A stretch of 64,000 nt of DNA from CALBGR01 sp964499935 (GTDB lineage Bacteria > Patescibacteriota > Saccharimonadia > Saccharimonadales > UBA4665). Below the pieces are notes generated by a model that made no database searches, was not told the origin of the DNA, and saw nothing but the letters and a program-made list of their open reading frames with translations. Positions 9,902-18,230 of the stretch are shown here, piece after piece; position 1 is the first letter of the stretch; the number at the start of each line of letters is the position of its first letter. The position numbers and the translations under genes are program-made. Location: positions 821,287 through 885,286 of the forward strand of contig CAZCMS010000001.1 in assembly GCA_964499935.1 (NCBI GenBank). The letters are read 5' to 3'.

Positions 9902-10078
9902 TAGCTATAGTGTACGCTGTAACTTCCAACCTGAGCAAGGTGTTTTTGTAGTAAATTTAGCAAAAATATGTCCTACCTCCTTTAGTTGTGATCCACGTCA
10001 CGTATTATTTTTCAGCTTGTGACTATTTTTCACTATTTTATACGTTTTGCTATAGAATAAATAAGACCAGCCCAGCAA

Positions 10079-10169
10079 GGAGAGGTGCAAGAGTGGTTGA
10101 ATTGGCACGCCTGGAAAGTGTGTGTGGCCGTCGAGGTCACCGAGGGTTCGAATCCCTCTCTCTCCGCCA
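10079..10169 (+). tRNA. tRNA-Ser (anticodon GGA)
   Basis: A class II tRNA of 91 nt. The acceptor stem GGAGAGG pairs with the 3' strand, the anticodon loop reads CTGGAAA, a long variable arm follows (GTGTGTGGCC...), the T-arm contains GGTTCGAATCC, and CCA is encoded. Confidence 0.95.
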
Positions 10170-10189
10170 TTATTTTGTAATCAAAGTGC

Positions 10190-10222
10190 AAACCCCTGTC
10201 TTAAAAATAGGACCGGGGTTTT
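10190..10222 (+). terminator. terminator after tRNA-Ser
   Basis: AAACCCC pairs with GGGGTTT across an 18-nt loop. The T-run is short, so efficiency is uncertain. Confidence 0.55.
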
Positions 10223-10370
10223 ATGTGCAAACCGTCTTATCCTTTGTCTTATTGCCTAAACGCGACGAGTTTTATTTTTAACTTTTATCACTCTACTAAG
10301 TTATTGTGAAATTTATTACAGTTATGCTACTTACATATCTCTATCATGTACATAGTTAGCGGAGATACAA

Positions 10371-10559
10371 ATGGCAAAAAAGAGTATTGATACTCATAAT
10401 ACTAGCTTCCATGTCGTGTTCGGTATAGTTATCGGGATGATCCTTGGTATAGCACTCGGGGTGCTAATAAACAACTTTTCATCAGGTCTGTTTATAGGTG
10501 CTATCGTAGGGGCGTTTGCAACCATATTATCCAGCGCGTCAAGCAAAAGCGCTCACTAA
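10371..10559 (+). CDS. small two-helix membrane protein, 62 aa
   Basis: A short soluble start (MAKKSIDTHNTS) is followed by two glycine-rich membrane segments (about 13-33 and 38-54) with GxxxG spacings (GMILGIALG, GLFIGAIVGA) and a Ser/Lys tail. GCGGAGA lies about 7 nt upstream as SD. The length and glycine-zipper look suggest a small helper or pore-like membrane protein; no family assigned. Confidence 0.65.
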   Translation: MAKKSIDTHNTSFHVVFGIVIGMILGIALGVLINNFSSGLFIGAIVGAFATILSSASSKSAH

Positions 10560-10696
10560 GGATTTTGTGTAATACGAATTCTTATTTGGGTATGTTGTCG
10601 TATGTTTTTTGCGCCTATTAATGATTAGTTAATGTCGAGAGACTAAACTAGAAGAGTGCCATCATTCAACAACATAAATCCAGAAAGGCAGAGAAC

Positions 10697-10867
10697 ATGG
10701 CAACCAATGCATCAGAAGGACCAGGGCGACGAGGCGTAGTACGAAAACGTTCACAATTACTAAATCCCAAAACAAATCGCTACGTCAAACGTGATGCAAT
10801 TACAAAAAAATTTATGGATGCAAAGTCAGACTTTTCACCATTCAAAGGCGTACGCAAAGAGAAGTGA
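10697..10867 (+). CDS. small basic protein, 56 aa
   Basis: The frame reads MATNASEGPGRRGVVRKRSQ..., rich in Lys and Arg, with the phrase LLNPKTNRYVKRDAITKKFM in the middle. An AGAAAGGCAGAG stretch upstream can serve as SD. The NPKTNRYVKRD pattern resembles short nucleoid or viral-capsid-like basic peptides found in many small genomes, but I cannot name a family. It stands alone in a 370-nt gap before the DUF2207 gene. Coding status is supported by codon pattern and an undisturbed frame only. Confidence 0.5.
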   Translation: MATNASEGPGRRGVVRKRSQLLNPKTNRYVKRDAITKKFMDAKSDFSPFKGVRKEK

Positions 10868-10930
10868 CTTTTGTCGCCATCAACCATATGCTATTTCGCA
10901 AATATGTATTTTAGATGATACAGTGTGGGC

Positions 10931-12694
10931 ATGAAGCGCATCTTAGTATTTCTGATCGCTGGAATTATTTTCGCTGGCTTTTACACTGCTCAGACACATG
11001 CCAGTGTTAATAATTTCTCGTTTGATTCATTTGACACTGACTATTACCTAAGTAAAGATGCTGACAGTCGCTCGCAAATGAAAGTTATCGAACGCTTCGT
11101 TGCTGTATTCCCAGATTTTGATCAAAATCACGGCATTGAACGAGCAATTCCGAATAGGTATGACGGCCATCCTGTCAGAATTTCGGTTAAAAGTGTTACA
11201 AGTGCCACCGGAAGACCTCTACACTTTACTGTGCGAGAAAATGGAAGCAACACGATTATCCGTATTGGCGCTAACGGCACATACGTACATGGGAGTCAGT
11301 CATACAAAATCATATATACCCTCCACGATGTAACTAAAAAATTTTCTACAGGCGATGAGCTATACTGGGATACCAACGGTGACCAATGGCAACAAAAGTT
11401 CAGCTCGGTCACTGCTCGCGTACATATACCCGCAGACCTTAGCCCTTATCTTGACAGTAGGGCAGCCTGCTATTCTGGAAGGTACGGCTCTACAGATACC
11501 GACAACTGTACTATTGCAGTAGATTCATCTGCCAACGAGACTATCGTAACAGCCTCAGCGATCAAGCCACTTCAGGCTCGGGAAAATCTTTCGTTTGTAA
11601 TTGGTTTTGCACCCAACACATTTTCAGAATATGTTAATCCACCAACGCCACTTTGGGTAAAGATCATCACGCCAATTGCAGTCGTCCTAGGAGCCATTTG
11701 GTATGTCATTCTGCCAATATATTTGAGCATAAAAATGTATAAACGCTGGCAACAATCTGGAAGAGACACCTCAATAGGCAAGGATGTTATCGTGCCTGAG
11801 TATCTTCCCCCTAAAGGCATTACTATTCTACTTTCTAGCGTTATTCTTACTGATAGCATGAAATTAAATGCAATTTCAGCTACCATACTTAACCTTGCGG
11901 TGCATAACTACATAAAAATTTACGAGCTAGAGAAGGATGGGTACGAACTTGAGATAACAAAGGATATTGCAAGCCTCTCTTCCGAAGAGCAAAAAGCTAT
12001 CTCAATAGTATTTAACGGCAAAACTACAATAGGCAATCGTCGTCGCCTCAAAGATATTCTTTCGTCCGCTCACTACAAAATAGCTGATCTTGGTACAGAG
12101 GTATACGATCAGGCAATTACTGGAAACTTCATGGTAGACACAAGAAAAATACAGAAAAATACCAATCTCATTGGCGGGCTACTTCTTGGCTTTAGTCTTA
12201 TTACTTTCAATATTCTTGGCTTTATAGCAGGTGTCGTTATTTTTATTATCAGCAAAGCCCTTCCTGCAAGAACCGAGAAAGGCGTAGCTACAAAAGAATA
12301 TTTACTTGGGCTCAAAGAGTATATGAGAATAGCCGAAACAGATCGTATCAAGATACTTCAAAGCCCCAGTAGTGCACAACGAATATCAGTTGACCCAACC
12401 AACGCCAAACAACTGTTAAAAATCTACGAAACCTTGCTACCGTATGCCGTACTCTTTGGTATCGAAAAAGAATGGGCAAAAGAGTTTGCCGTACTATACA
12501 CCGAACCACCTAGCTGGTACTCTGGCAAAGACCCTGTATTTAACGCTGCGGTCTTTTCGCACACTATCACCAACTTTACAAGTGCAAGCGTTAGTAGTTT
12601 TGCCCCACCAGCCAGTAGCTCTTCGAGTGGATTTTCATCTGGTGGAGGGTTCTCTGGCGGAGGAGGCGGAGGAGGCGGAGGCGGAGGCTGGTAG
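10931..12694 (+). CDS. DUF2207 membrane protein
   Basis: 587 residues from ATG 10931 (a GTG lies two codons earlier). A signal-like N-terminal helix precedes an extracytoplasmic domain (about 25-235) with the family feature YKIIYTLHDVTKKFSTGDELYWDTNGDQW. A helix near 245, a cytosolic middle domain and two helices near 420-450 follow. The C-terminus is a low-complexity Ser then Gly run ending in Trp, normal for DUF2207 proteins. Function unknown. No SD; ATGATA lies close upstream, which may be a leaderless promoter. Confidence 0.85.
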   Translation: MKRILVFLIAGIIFAGFYTAQTHASVNNFSFDSFDTDYYLSKDADSRSQMKVIERFVAVFPDFDQNHGIERAIPNRYDGHPVRISVKSVTSATGRPLHFTVRENGSNTIIRIGANGTYVHGSQSYKIIYTLHDVTKKFSTGDELYWDTNGDQWQQKFSSVTARVHIPADLSPYLDSRAACYSGRYGSTDTDNCTIAVDSSANETIVTASAIKPLQARENLSFVIGFAPNTFSEYVNPPTPLWVKIITPIAVVLGAIWYVILPIYLSIKMYKRWQQSGRDTSIGKDVIVPEYLPPKGITILLSSVILTDSMKLNAISATILNLAVHNYIKIYELEKDGYELEITKDIASLSSEEQKAISIVFNGKTTIGNRRRLKDILSSAHYKIADLGTEVYDQAITGNFMVDTRKIQKNTNLIGGLLLGFSLITFNILGFIAGVVIFIISKALPARTEKGVATKEYLLGLKEYMRIAETDRIKILQSPSSAQRISVDPTNAKQLLKIYETLLPYAVLFGIEKEWAKEFAVLYTEPPSWYSGKDPVFNAAVFSHTITNFTSASVSSFAPPASSSSSGFSSGGGFSGGGGGGGGGGGW

Positions 12695-12792
12695 CCTACG
12701 CGCAATAAACATCGCATAGCTTCTGGGACATATCTTACAGCCACATTTTTCTCTAGGACTATACTAGAAAGTAGTTAGGCGAGGAATAAGAA

Positions 12793-13284
12793 ATGAGCTT
12801 AACAAATGGCCAGTCACAACAAAATAATTCACCGATCAACAATGATCGTCAAATTTCAGAAAAACAAGACTTAGAAAAGGCCGTAGATAATGCTCACGAC
12901 ATACTCATTAAAGCTGAAAGCGTGTTTCCATTCACGCTCTTTCCCGGTACCATCACAGTGAGTCGAATGAAGGTCACTATTACACGACGATCCTTCTTTA
13001 GAATTGCAGAGGTCATTAGTCTGCAAATAGAAGATATCCTAAATGTAGAAGTGGACACAGGGCCTTTTTTGGGATCGCTCAATATATTTACCCGTATTTA
13101 CGGCACCGAACCGCTACGCATCAACTTCTTGAGTCGAAAAAGCGCGCTTGATATACAATGCATGCTAGAGGGATATATAATAGCTCGAAAACAAGATCTT
13201 AACACTGCCGACATAGAAAAAGCAGAGCTTGTTGCACTTCTCATGCGCCTTGGTAGTGAGTCGAATGGATCCAAAGCTTCTTAA
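12793..13284 (+). CDS. hypothetical protein, possible PH-like domain
   Basis: 163 residues. A polar N-terminus (to ~45) is followed by a beta-rich core: FPFTLFPGTITVSRMKVTITRR, then FRIAEVISLQIEDILNVEVDTG and LNIFTRIYGTEPLRINFLSR. This alternation of strand and turn, ending in a helix (LDIQCMLEGYIIAR), resembles small bacterial PH-like domains. GCGAGGAATA precedes the start at a good SD distance. I infer a membrane-surface or scaffold role at most. It converges on the small acidic gene that follows. Confidence 0.6.
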   Translation: MSLTNGQSQQNNSPINNDRQISEKQDLEKAVDNAHDILIKAESVFPFTLFPGTITVSRMKVTITRRSFFRIAEVISLQIEDILNVEVDTGPFLGSLNIFTRIYGTEPLRINFLSRKSALDIQCMLEGYIIARKQDLNTADIEKAELVALLMRLGSESNGSKAS

Positions 13285-13290
13285 ATAAAG

Positions 13291-13575
13291 CTATCGAATA
13301 CGTGAATGACGATCTTCGTCATCGACATCTTCATCCAGAGGCTGAACCCAATCAGAGTCATACTTTTGATCCGTAGTATCGCTGGCACTACCTAGACCCT
13401 CTTGATATAACTCATCTTCATCGACACTATCATCGGTAGCAGGGTGGTCGCGTGGCGGTTGTGGCCCAGGGATATCCGACGGTGGAGAGGCTGGTGTTGC
13501 GCCGTCTTCTGCAAGATGGGGTTCTTGCTCGGGGTGAAACATTCGATCGTCATCGTTGTTGCGATTATCATTCAT
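13291..13575 (-). CDS. acidic low-complexity protein, 94 aa
   Basis: Starts at ATG 13575, 6 nt after a strong SD (AAGGAGG). The sequence is dominated by Asp, Glu, Pro and Asn (MNDNRNNDDDRMFHPEQEPH and later VDEDELYQEGLGS, PLDEDVDDEDRHSRIR) and is probably disordered. No signal peptide or helix is visible. Function unknown; acidic disordered proteins of this size may bind basic partners, but nothing here shows that. Confidence 0.6.
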   Translation of the reverse strand: MNDNRNNDDDRMFHPEQEPHLAEDGATPASPPSDIPGPQPPRDHPATDDSVDEDELYQEGLGSASDTTDQKYDSDWVQPLDEDVDDEDRHSRIR

Positions 13576-13694
13576 ACAAGCCTCCTTATTCCTCTTGTTA
13601 CGTAGCATATATTACTATCCATCACTCATCTATGAGCTATCTTACAGACCAAGAGACGGGCTTATTTGCTAAACTATACGTAAGGGAGGATTAT

Positions 13695-14333
13695 ATGGTA
13701 ATTACTAAATACGAGCACGCATGCATGACAGTCGAAGAGTCCGGGCAAAAAATTATTATTGACCCCGGGATGTTCAGCGACTCACTCCCTAGCAATATCA
13801 CCGATGTTGTGGCCATTGTTATAACTCACTCCCACCAAGATCATCTGCACGAACCGACAATCAAAGAGATAATTACTAGCAATCCTGATGTAAAAATATT
13901 TTCTACACAGCAAGTGGCGGAAGAGTTTCAAAATTTACAGATCACGATAGCAGAACCAGGCAGCACCCACAGAATAGGCGCCTTTACTCTTGCGTTCTTT
14001 GGCGGAAATCATGCCGTTATTCACGAATCGATACCTCCAATACAAAACATTGGTGTACTTGTTAATACGACCGTATACTATCCAGGTGATTCATTTGTAA
14101 TTCCTGGGCGTCCTATTAAAGTTCTTGCGATACCAGCAGCTGCTCCGTGGCTCAAAATAAGTGAAGCAATCGATTTTCTTAATGAAGTAAAGCCTGAAAT
14201 CGCTATTCCAACACATGACTTTATACTGTCAGATGCAGGCAAGAAAATTCACGACAGATTGCTTGCGAATGCTTCAGAAAAAATAGACACCGAATATCGC
14301 CGTCTTGAAACCAAACAGGAACTAACAGTATAG
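13695..14333 (+). CDS. metallo-beta-lactamase fold hydrolase, UlaG-like
   Basis: 212 residues from ATG 13695, chosen because GGGAGGA sits 6 nt upstream. The metal-binding motif is THSHQDHLHE near residue 46, with EPGSTHRIG and FFGGNHAVIH following, then YYPGDSF near 130 (family Asp) and IPTHDF near 176 (family His). This pattern fits the UlaG-type 'L-ascorbate lactonase-like' branch of zinc-dependent hydrolases, which act on varied small substrates. The substrate cannot be told. No partner genes adjacent. Confidence 0.85.
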   Translation: MVITKYEHACMTVEESGQKIIIDPGMFSDSLPSNITDVVAIVITHSHQDHLHEPTIKEIITSNPDVKIFSTQQVAEEFQNLQITIAEPGSTHRIGAFTLAFFGGNHAVIHESIPPIQNIGVLVNTTVYYPGDSFVIPGRPIKVLAIPAAAPWLKISEAIDFLNEVKPEIAIPTHDFILSDAGKKIHDRLLANASEKIDTEYRRLETKQELTV

Positions 14334-14343
14334 TTTTCGGTAT

Positions 14344-15054
14344 TTAAGAAACAGTTGTTCCGACAGCTTCACCACGAGCGACTCGTCGGATATTATCTTC
14401 AGCCAAAGCATCGAACACAACTATCTGCAGGCTGTGCTCCATCGCTAATGCAAGCGCAGCCTTATCCATAACTTTGATTTCGTCGTTCTCGACAGCTTCC
14501 TTAAACTTAACGTGGTCGTATCGAGTTGCATCATCAAATTTGGTCGGATCCTTAGTATACACGCCATCTACTTTTGTCGCTTTGTACACGCCTCGACAAT
14601 TTAATTCTAGAGCCAGGTTTACCGCTGCAGTATCCGTCGTAAAGTAAGGACGACCAACGCCACCCGCAACAATTACGACACGTTTTTTAGCTAAATGTTT
14701 CTCTGCGAGACGATGGGAAAAATTTTCCGAAACTTGTGGCGCAAAGATATTAGACAGGCATCGCGTACGGACATCGTGCTTTTCGAAAACATCGGTAAGG
14801 GCAATAGCATTCATCATTGTTGCCATCATTCCCATATGATCGGCCGTAACTCGTTTTATTCCGTGGCCCGCAACTTGTGCACCTCGGACAAAATTACCAC
14901 CACCAACCATAATTACCACTTGAGCATCATTTTCAGCAAAGCTTTTCACTTCTTCGGCGAGCCAACCAGCAAATTCAGGGTCAATACCATGCTCATACTG
15001 ACCGGCGAGTTGTTCACCTGATATCTTCAGAAGTACTCGGTTAGATTTAGACAT
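14344..15054 (-). CDS. pyrH: UMP kinase
   Basis: 236 residues, the normal bacterial length. Family marks are LLKISGEQLAG near residue 8, VIMVGGGNFVRG near 47, AGGVGRPYFTTDTAAV near 130 and DGVYTKDPTKFDDA near 163. It phosphorylates UMP to UDP in the cytoplasm, feeding RNA and nucleotide-sugar synthesis. TATAAT ends 8 nt before ATG 15054 on this strand and no SD is seen, so the transcript should be leaderless. Its usual neighbours frr and tsf are not here. Confidence 0.95.
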   Translation of the reverse strand: MSKSNRVLLKISGEQLAGQYEHGIDPEFAGWLAEEVKSFAENDAQVVIMVGGGNFVRGAQVAGHGIKRVTADHMGMMATMMNAIALTDVFEKHDVRTRCLSNIFAPQVSENFSHRLAEKHLAKKRVVIVAGGVGRPYFTTDTAAVNLALELNCRGVYKATKVDGVYTKDPTKFDDATRYDHVKFKEAVENDEIKVMDKAALALAMEHSLQIVVFDALAEDNIRRVARGEAVGTTVS

Positions 15055-15251
15055 TGAGGTCCATTATATCATAAAAATATTACTACGTCCACATCTACTT
15101 GTCAGAGAATTCTAGAGAATACAAGAAAACAAATTTGCTCATGCTTTCAATATAAAAGCAAACTAGTTAAGATATAATTAATTAAAGCAATGGATAACGG
15201 CTCACTCACAGCACCAGCACAATAAATTTGCACTGGATAATATAATTGTAT

Positions 15252-15457
15252 ATGCCAACTCCGATCTCCGCGCCAGTCGCGAAGCCAAGGAGGTTGCATC
15301 GAACCAGGCAGCAGCCCAGAAAACCCTCAGCGAACCCCTCAAGGACCCCAATTACTTGGCATACCTGAGGATTCAGGCAATGGAGAAGTGCGTACAGAAG
15401 GCCAAGGCCGTCTGTGTGTTCGGCTCCTCTGCTGCTGAGGCAGCCCTCGCCAAGTAG
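15252..15457 (+). pseudogene. small GC-rich gene with apparent 1-nt deletion after the start codon
   Basis: The frame ending at TAG 15455-15457 has strong coding character (ANSDLRASREAKEVASNQ..., ...RIQAMEKCVQKAKAVCVFG) but no start codon. An ATG at 15252 lies one base out of frame; restoring one G (ATGGCC) would give a 68-residue Ala/Lys-rich helical protein beginning MANSDLRAS. TATAAT at 15241 is close to the ATG. The helical tail recalls the C-terminus of SPFH/band 7 proteins, weakly. A long hairpin follows. It is either decayed, or intact with a base missing from the sequence. The 560-nt gap it sits in holds nothing else I can support. Confidence 0.45.
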
Positions 15458-15470
15458 TACCTAGTACCTC

Positions 15471-15517
15471 GTTCGGCGCGCAGAGCACCCCCATACCCGG
15501 GTGCTCTGCGCACGAAC
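15471..15517 (+). terminator. long GC-rich hairpin after the 15.3-kb small gene
   Basis: Arms GTTCGGCGCGCAGAGCACCC and GGGTGCTCTGCGCACGAAC pair almost fully around a 7-nt loop. The tail is only moderately T-rich (AATCCTTACGCTTTTA). It resembles the structured 3' ends of other GC-rich cassettes in the window. Confidence 0.6.
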
Positions 15518-15615
15518 AATCCTTACGCTTTTAGTCTCTCTTTCTCTTCTTACTCTAACTATCCGAATTGGATATTTGCAGCAAGCAGAGAAAATATAAT
15601 GCTACACTATAAGGC

Positions 15616-16413
15616 ATGAAACTATATTCCTGGAACGTTAATGGGATTCGCGCTGTTATTAAGAAAGGTGAATTTCAAAAATTTATTGCAGAACATAATC
15701 CAGATATTTTGTGCCTGCAGGAAACCAAAGCCAAGCAAGGCCAGGCAGAAATCGACCTGCCAGACTACGAAGAATACTGGAACAGTGCAGACAAAGCCGG
15801 CTACAGCGGTACCGCGATTTTTACTAAAATAAAGCCACTGACTGTTATTAACGGTTTTCCAGAAGACATTATCAAAAAATACGACGCCAGCGGTGATATA
15901 TATGGCGATCCAAACAAAGAAGGGCGCATTATCGCTGCAGAGTTTGAAAAATTCTATGTCGTCACTGTATACACGCCAAACAGCAAGGGCGATCTGAGCC
16001 GTCTTAAGCTACGCGAAGAGCACTGGGATCCAGCATTTTTGGCATACGTGCAACGACTAGAAGAGAAAAAACCAGTGTTGTTCAGCGGTGACCTCAATGT
16101 CGCGCATACCGAAGATGACCTTGCAAATCCTAAGCCAAACGTCGGCAAGCACGGCTTTACCGACGAAGAGCGAGCAGGATTCCAAAAGTTTCTTGACGCA
16201 GGTTTTATAGACACATTCCGTATGTTTACTTCCGGTAACGGACATTACAGCTGGTGGACGCATTGGGCAAATGCACGCGCACGAAACGTCGGCTGGCGCA
16301 TCGATTATTGGTTGGCGAGCAAATCGCTCAAAAGTTCTGTCAAGTCCGCTACTATTCACGCTGATATTATGGGCTCCGACCATTGCCCAGTAAGTATAGA
16401 GCTAGACATTTAG
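15616..16413 (+). CDS. xth: exodeoxyribonuclease III (AP endonuclease)
   Basis: 265 residues, the usual length. Active-site motifs are WNVNGIRAV near residue 6, CLQETKA near 33 (metal-binding Glu), FSGDLNVAHTEDDLANPK near 156 and GSDHCPVSIEL near the end (catalytic Asp-His). It cleaves the backbone at abasic sites and trims 3' ends in base excision repair. TACACT ends 7 nt before ATG 15616. It is followed in the same direction by the nucleotide-sanitation genes mazG-like and mutT-like, a sensible repair/clean-up operon. Confidence 0.95.
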   Translation: MKLYSWNVNGIRAVIKKGEFQKFIAEHNPDILCLQETKAKQGQAEIDLPDYEEYWNSADKAGYSGTAIFTKIKPLTVINGFPEDIIKKYDASGDIYGDPNKEGRIIAAEFEKFYVVTVYTPNSKGDLSRLKLREEHWDPAFLAYVQRLEEKKPVLFSGDLNVAHTEDDLANPKPNVGKHGFTDEERAGFQKFLDAGFIDTFRMFTSGNGHYSWWTHWANARARNVGWRIDYWLASKSLKSSVKSATIHADIMGSDHCPVSIELDI

Positions 16414-16438
16414 CATGGGGTAACCTCTACGACAAGGA

Positions 16439-16813
16439 ATGACGCCGACACCACAATTCAGGAGCTGAAAAACTTGATTATAGATTTTGCCAAAGAGCGC
16501 AATTGGAAAAAACATCACACTCCAAAAAATCTCGCTATTTCTATTGCGATTGAAGCTGCGGAGTTAATGGAACATTTTCAGTGGGATGAATACCAAGAAA
16601 AAGATAAAGCAGCTATTGCTGATGAGCTGGCAGACATTTTAATATACGCCTTTAACTTTGCGCATGTCACTGATATTGATATTGCAAGCGCATATCGGCG
16701 CAAGCTCGAAAAAGCAGGGAAAAATATCCAAAAGAAGTCTTTAACGCAAACAATACCGGCGTCGTAGAAGATTATTTTCGCATTAAAAAACAATACCGCC
16801 AGAAAAGAAAATG
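16439..16813 (+). pseudogene. MazG-like nucleotide pyrophosphohydrolase gene broken by two apparent frameshifts
   Basis: The central frame from 16474 encodes the MazG core: ERNWKKHHTPKNLAISIAIE, EAAELMEHFQW and ADELADILIYAFNFA, with the E-x-x-E and E-x-x-D metal ligands. At the front, the family's TIQELKNLI lies in frame but its ATG (16439) is one base out. At the back, the family's KYPKEVFNANNTGVVEDYF and RIKKQYRQKRK are in the -1 frame and end at TGA 16811-16813, overlapping the next gene's ATG as ATGA. Two single-base losses, each fitting a missing G, explain both. Either real decay or sequence errors. Confidence 0.75.
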
Positions 16814-17278
16814 ACAAAAATCTGTACACTACTATTTTTACTGCGCGATGATAAAATATTACTCGCCATGAAAAAGCGAGGATTTGGTGCAGGGCACTGG
16901 AATGGAGTAGGCGGAAAAGTAGATATTGGAGAGACGATTGAACAAGCACTCGTCCGTGAATGCCATGAAGAAATCCACGTTACCCCGCTAGAATTTGAAA
17001 AAGTAGCAGTGCATGACTTTGTTTTTCCCGACGGCACTCCAGATATGAAAGTTCACGCATACATTACCAAGCAATGGGAAGGTGATCCGACCGAGACAGA
17101 AGAAATGGCGCCACAATGGTTTACTATTCGTGACATACCATACGAAAAAATGTGGGAAGACGATATTGTTTGGCTTCCGCTAGTTCTACAGGGCAAAAAA
17201 GTTACGACACGGTTTACATTCGATACAAAGAACCACATGCTTGACGCACAGCTTACGTTACAGCCCATTCTGCGTTAA
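16811..17278 (+). CDS. NUDIX hydrolase, MutT/MTH1-like
   Basis: 155 residues. The Nudix box spans about residues 36-58: GVGGKVDIGETIEQALVREC followed by HEEI (G-x5-E-x7-R-E-x-x-E-E). The GFGAGHWNGVGGKV stretch before it matches the MTH1/8-oxo-dGTP diphosphatase subgroup. It would remove oxidised purine nucleotides from the pool. ATG overlaps the TGA of the reconstructed mazG frame (ATGA), which supports both this start and the original mazG end. Confidence 0.88.
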   Translation: MTKICTLLFLLRDDKILLAMKKRGFGAGHWNGVGGKVDIGETIEQALVRECHEEIHVTPLEFEKVAVHDFVFPDGTPDMKVHAYITKQWEGDPTETEEMAPQWFTIRDIPYEKMWEDDIVWLPLVLQGKKVTTRFTFDTKNHMLDAQLTLQPILR

Positions 17279-17287
17279 AGTAGAAAT

Positions 17288-18082
17288 ATGGATTACGAAT
17301 ACTGGCAAAAACAATCTGCTGAAAACCCACTGTTTCCAGCTTTGATCTGGAATCGGCCAGAAAATAGGTTGCATGCCGGTAAGTTGCTCATTATTGGTGG
17401 TAATAAACAAGGATTTTCTGATGTAGCCGACGCCTATAATACCTCTGTAAAAGCTGGTATAGGCACTGCTCGCGTGTTATTGCCCGATAGTCTTCAAAAA
17501 GATATAGGCAAATTGTTTCCGGAGGCAGAATTTGCACCAAGTACCCCAAGTGGCAGTTTTGCGCGCAAAAGCTTGCTGGAAATTATAGAAGCAGCATCGT
17601 GGGCAAACGGAATATTGCTTGCAGGCGAGTTTGGAAGAAATAGCGAAACAGCTATTTTACTTGAAAGTCTGCTGACAAAATATTCAGAACAACTCACACT
17701 CACTAAAGACGCCGTCGATTATTTCGCCAAATCACCTCAGACACTCCTGACCCGCCCTCGCACAACACTAGTCGTTAGTATTGCGCAGCTACAACAAATC
17801 GCCACACATAGCCAATTTCCAAGTGCAATTACATTTGACATGGGCTTGTTACAACTTGTAGAAATATTGCACGCTCTCACTGCAGAAAATTCTGTGAATA
17901 TAGTTTTGCAGCATCTTGACACCGTATTTGTTGCTGTTGATGGACGTGTCTGCACCACTAAGTTATCAGCACCTCGCAAAATCTGGCGCGTCGCAACAGC
18001 AGCTCACACAGCTACATGGTGGCTCCAAAATCCGAGCAAGCCATACGAAGCACTAGCTACAGCAGTGCACGAGTCTTTATAA
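17288..18082 (+). CDS. YjeF C-terminal/ribokinase-fold protein (NAD(P)HX dehydratase-like)
   Basis: 264 residues. HAGKLLIIGGNKQGFSDVADAYNTSVKAGIGTARVLLPDS in the N-terminal third is the pattern of the ADP-dependent NAD(P)H-hydrate dehydratase domain, and NGILLAGEFGRNSETAILLESL matches the region before its nucleotide site. The usual C-terminal G-(T/S)-G-D-x-L motif is not clear (it reads VAVDGRVCTTKLSAPRKIWR), so catalysis is uncertain. ATG 17288 lies 10 nt after the mutT stop; the four genes from xth onward look co-transcribed. Confidence 0.7.
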   Translation: MDYEYWQKQSAENPLFPALIWNRPENRLHAGKLLIIGGNKQGFSDVADAYNTSVKAGIGTARVLLPDSLQKDIGKLFPEAEFAPSTPSGSFARKSLLEIIEAASWANGILLAGEFGRNSETAILLESLLTKYSEQLTLTKDAVDYFAKSPQTLLTRPRTTLVVSIAQLQQIATHSQFPSAITFDMGLLQLVEILHALTAENSVNIVLQHLDTVFVAVDGRVCTTKLSAPRKIWRVATAAHTATWWLQNPSKPYEALATAVHESL

Positions 18083-18096
18083 ATCTCAGCCACAAT

Positions 18097-18230
18097 ACTT
18101 AAACCAAGTTTAAATACTCTGGTTGGGAGCAGAATAGAAATAGATAAAAAGGACGGGCGGGGACGACGACAATAAAGAGCTTTGGAGCTCACCAAGGCAA
18201 AGCCTTGTCTGTCGTCGCCCCTGAACACCA
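18097..18230 (-). repeat. three-way-junction 3' element, copy 1
   Basis: Read on the minus strand after the stop of the 18231-18875 gene: an outer stem (GGGGCGACGACA with TGTCGTCGTCCCC) encloses two perfect hairpins, CAAGGC-TTT-GCCTTG and GAGCT-CCAA-AGCTC. A second copy at about 22610-22698 has the same layout with changed bases in the outer stem. Beyond it lies the 14-nt arm (18130-18143) complementary to the 5' leader. Confidence 0.7.

Noticed and set aside
12424..12744. Open frame on the minus strand with a poly-Pro run
   Set aside because: It is the antisense shadow of the Gly-rich DUF2207 C-terminus.
16700..16740. Programmed -1 frameshift in the MazG-like gene
   Set aside because: G-AAA-AAT is not a good slippery heptamer and a second break exists at the 5' end, so lost bases are simpler. 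Not fully excluded.
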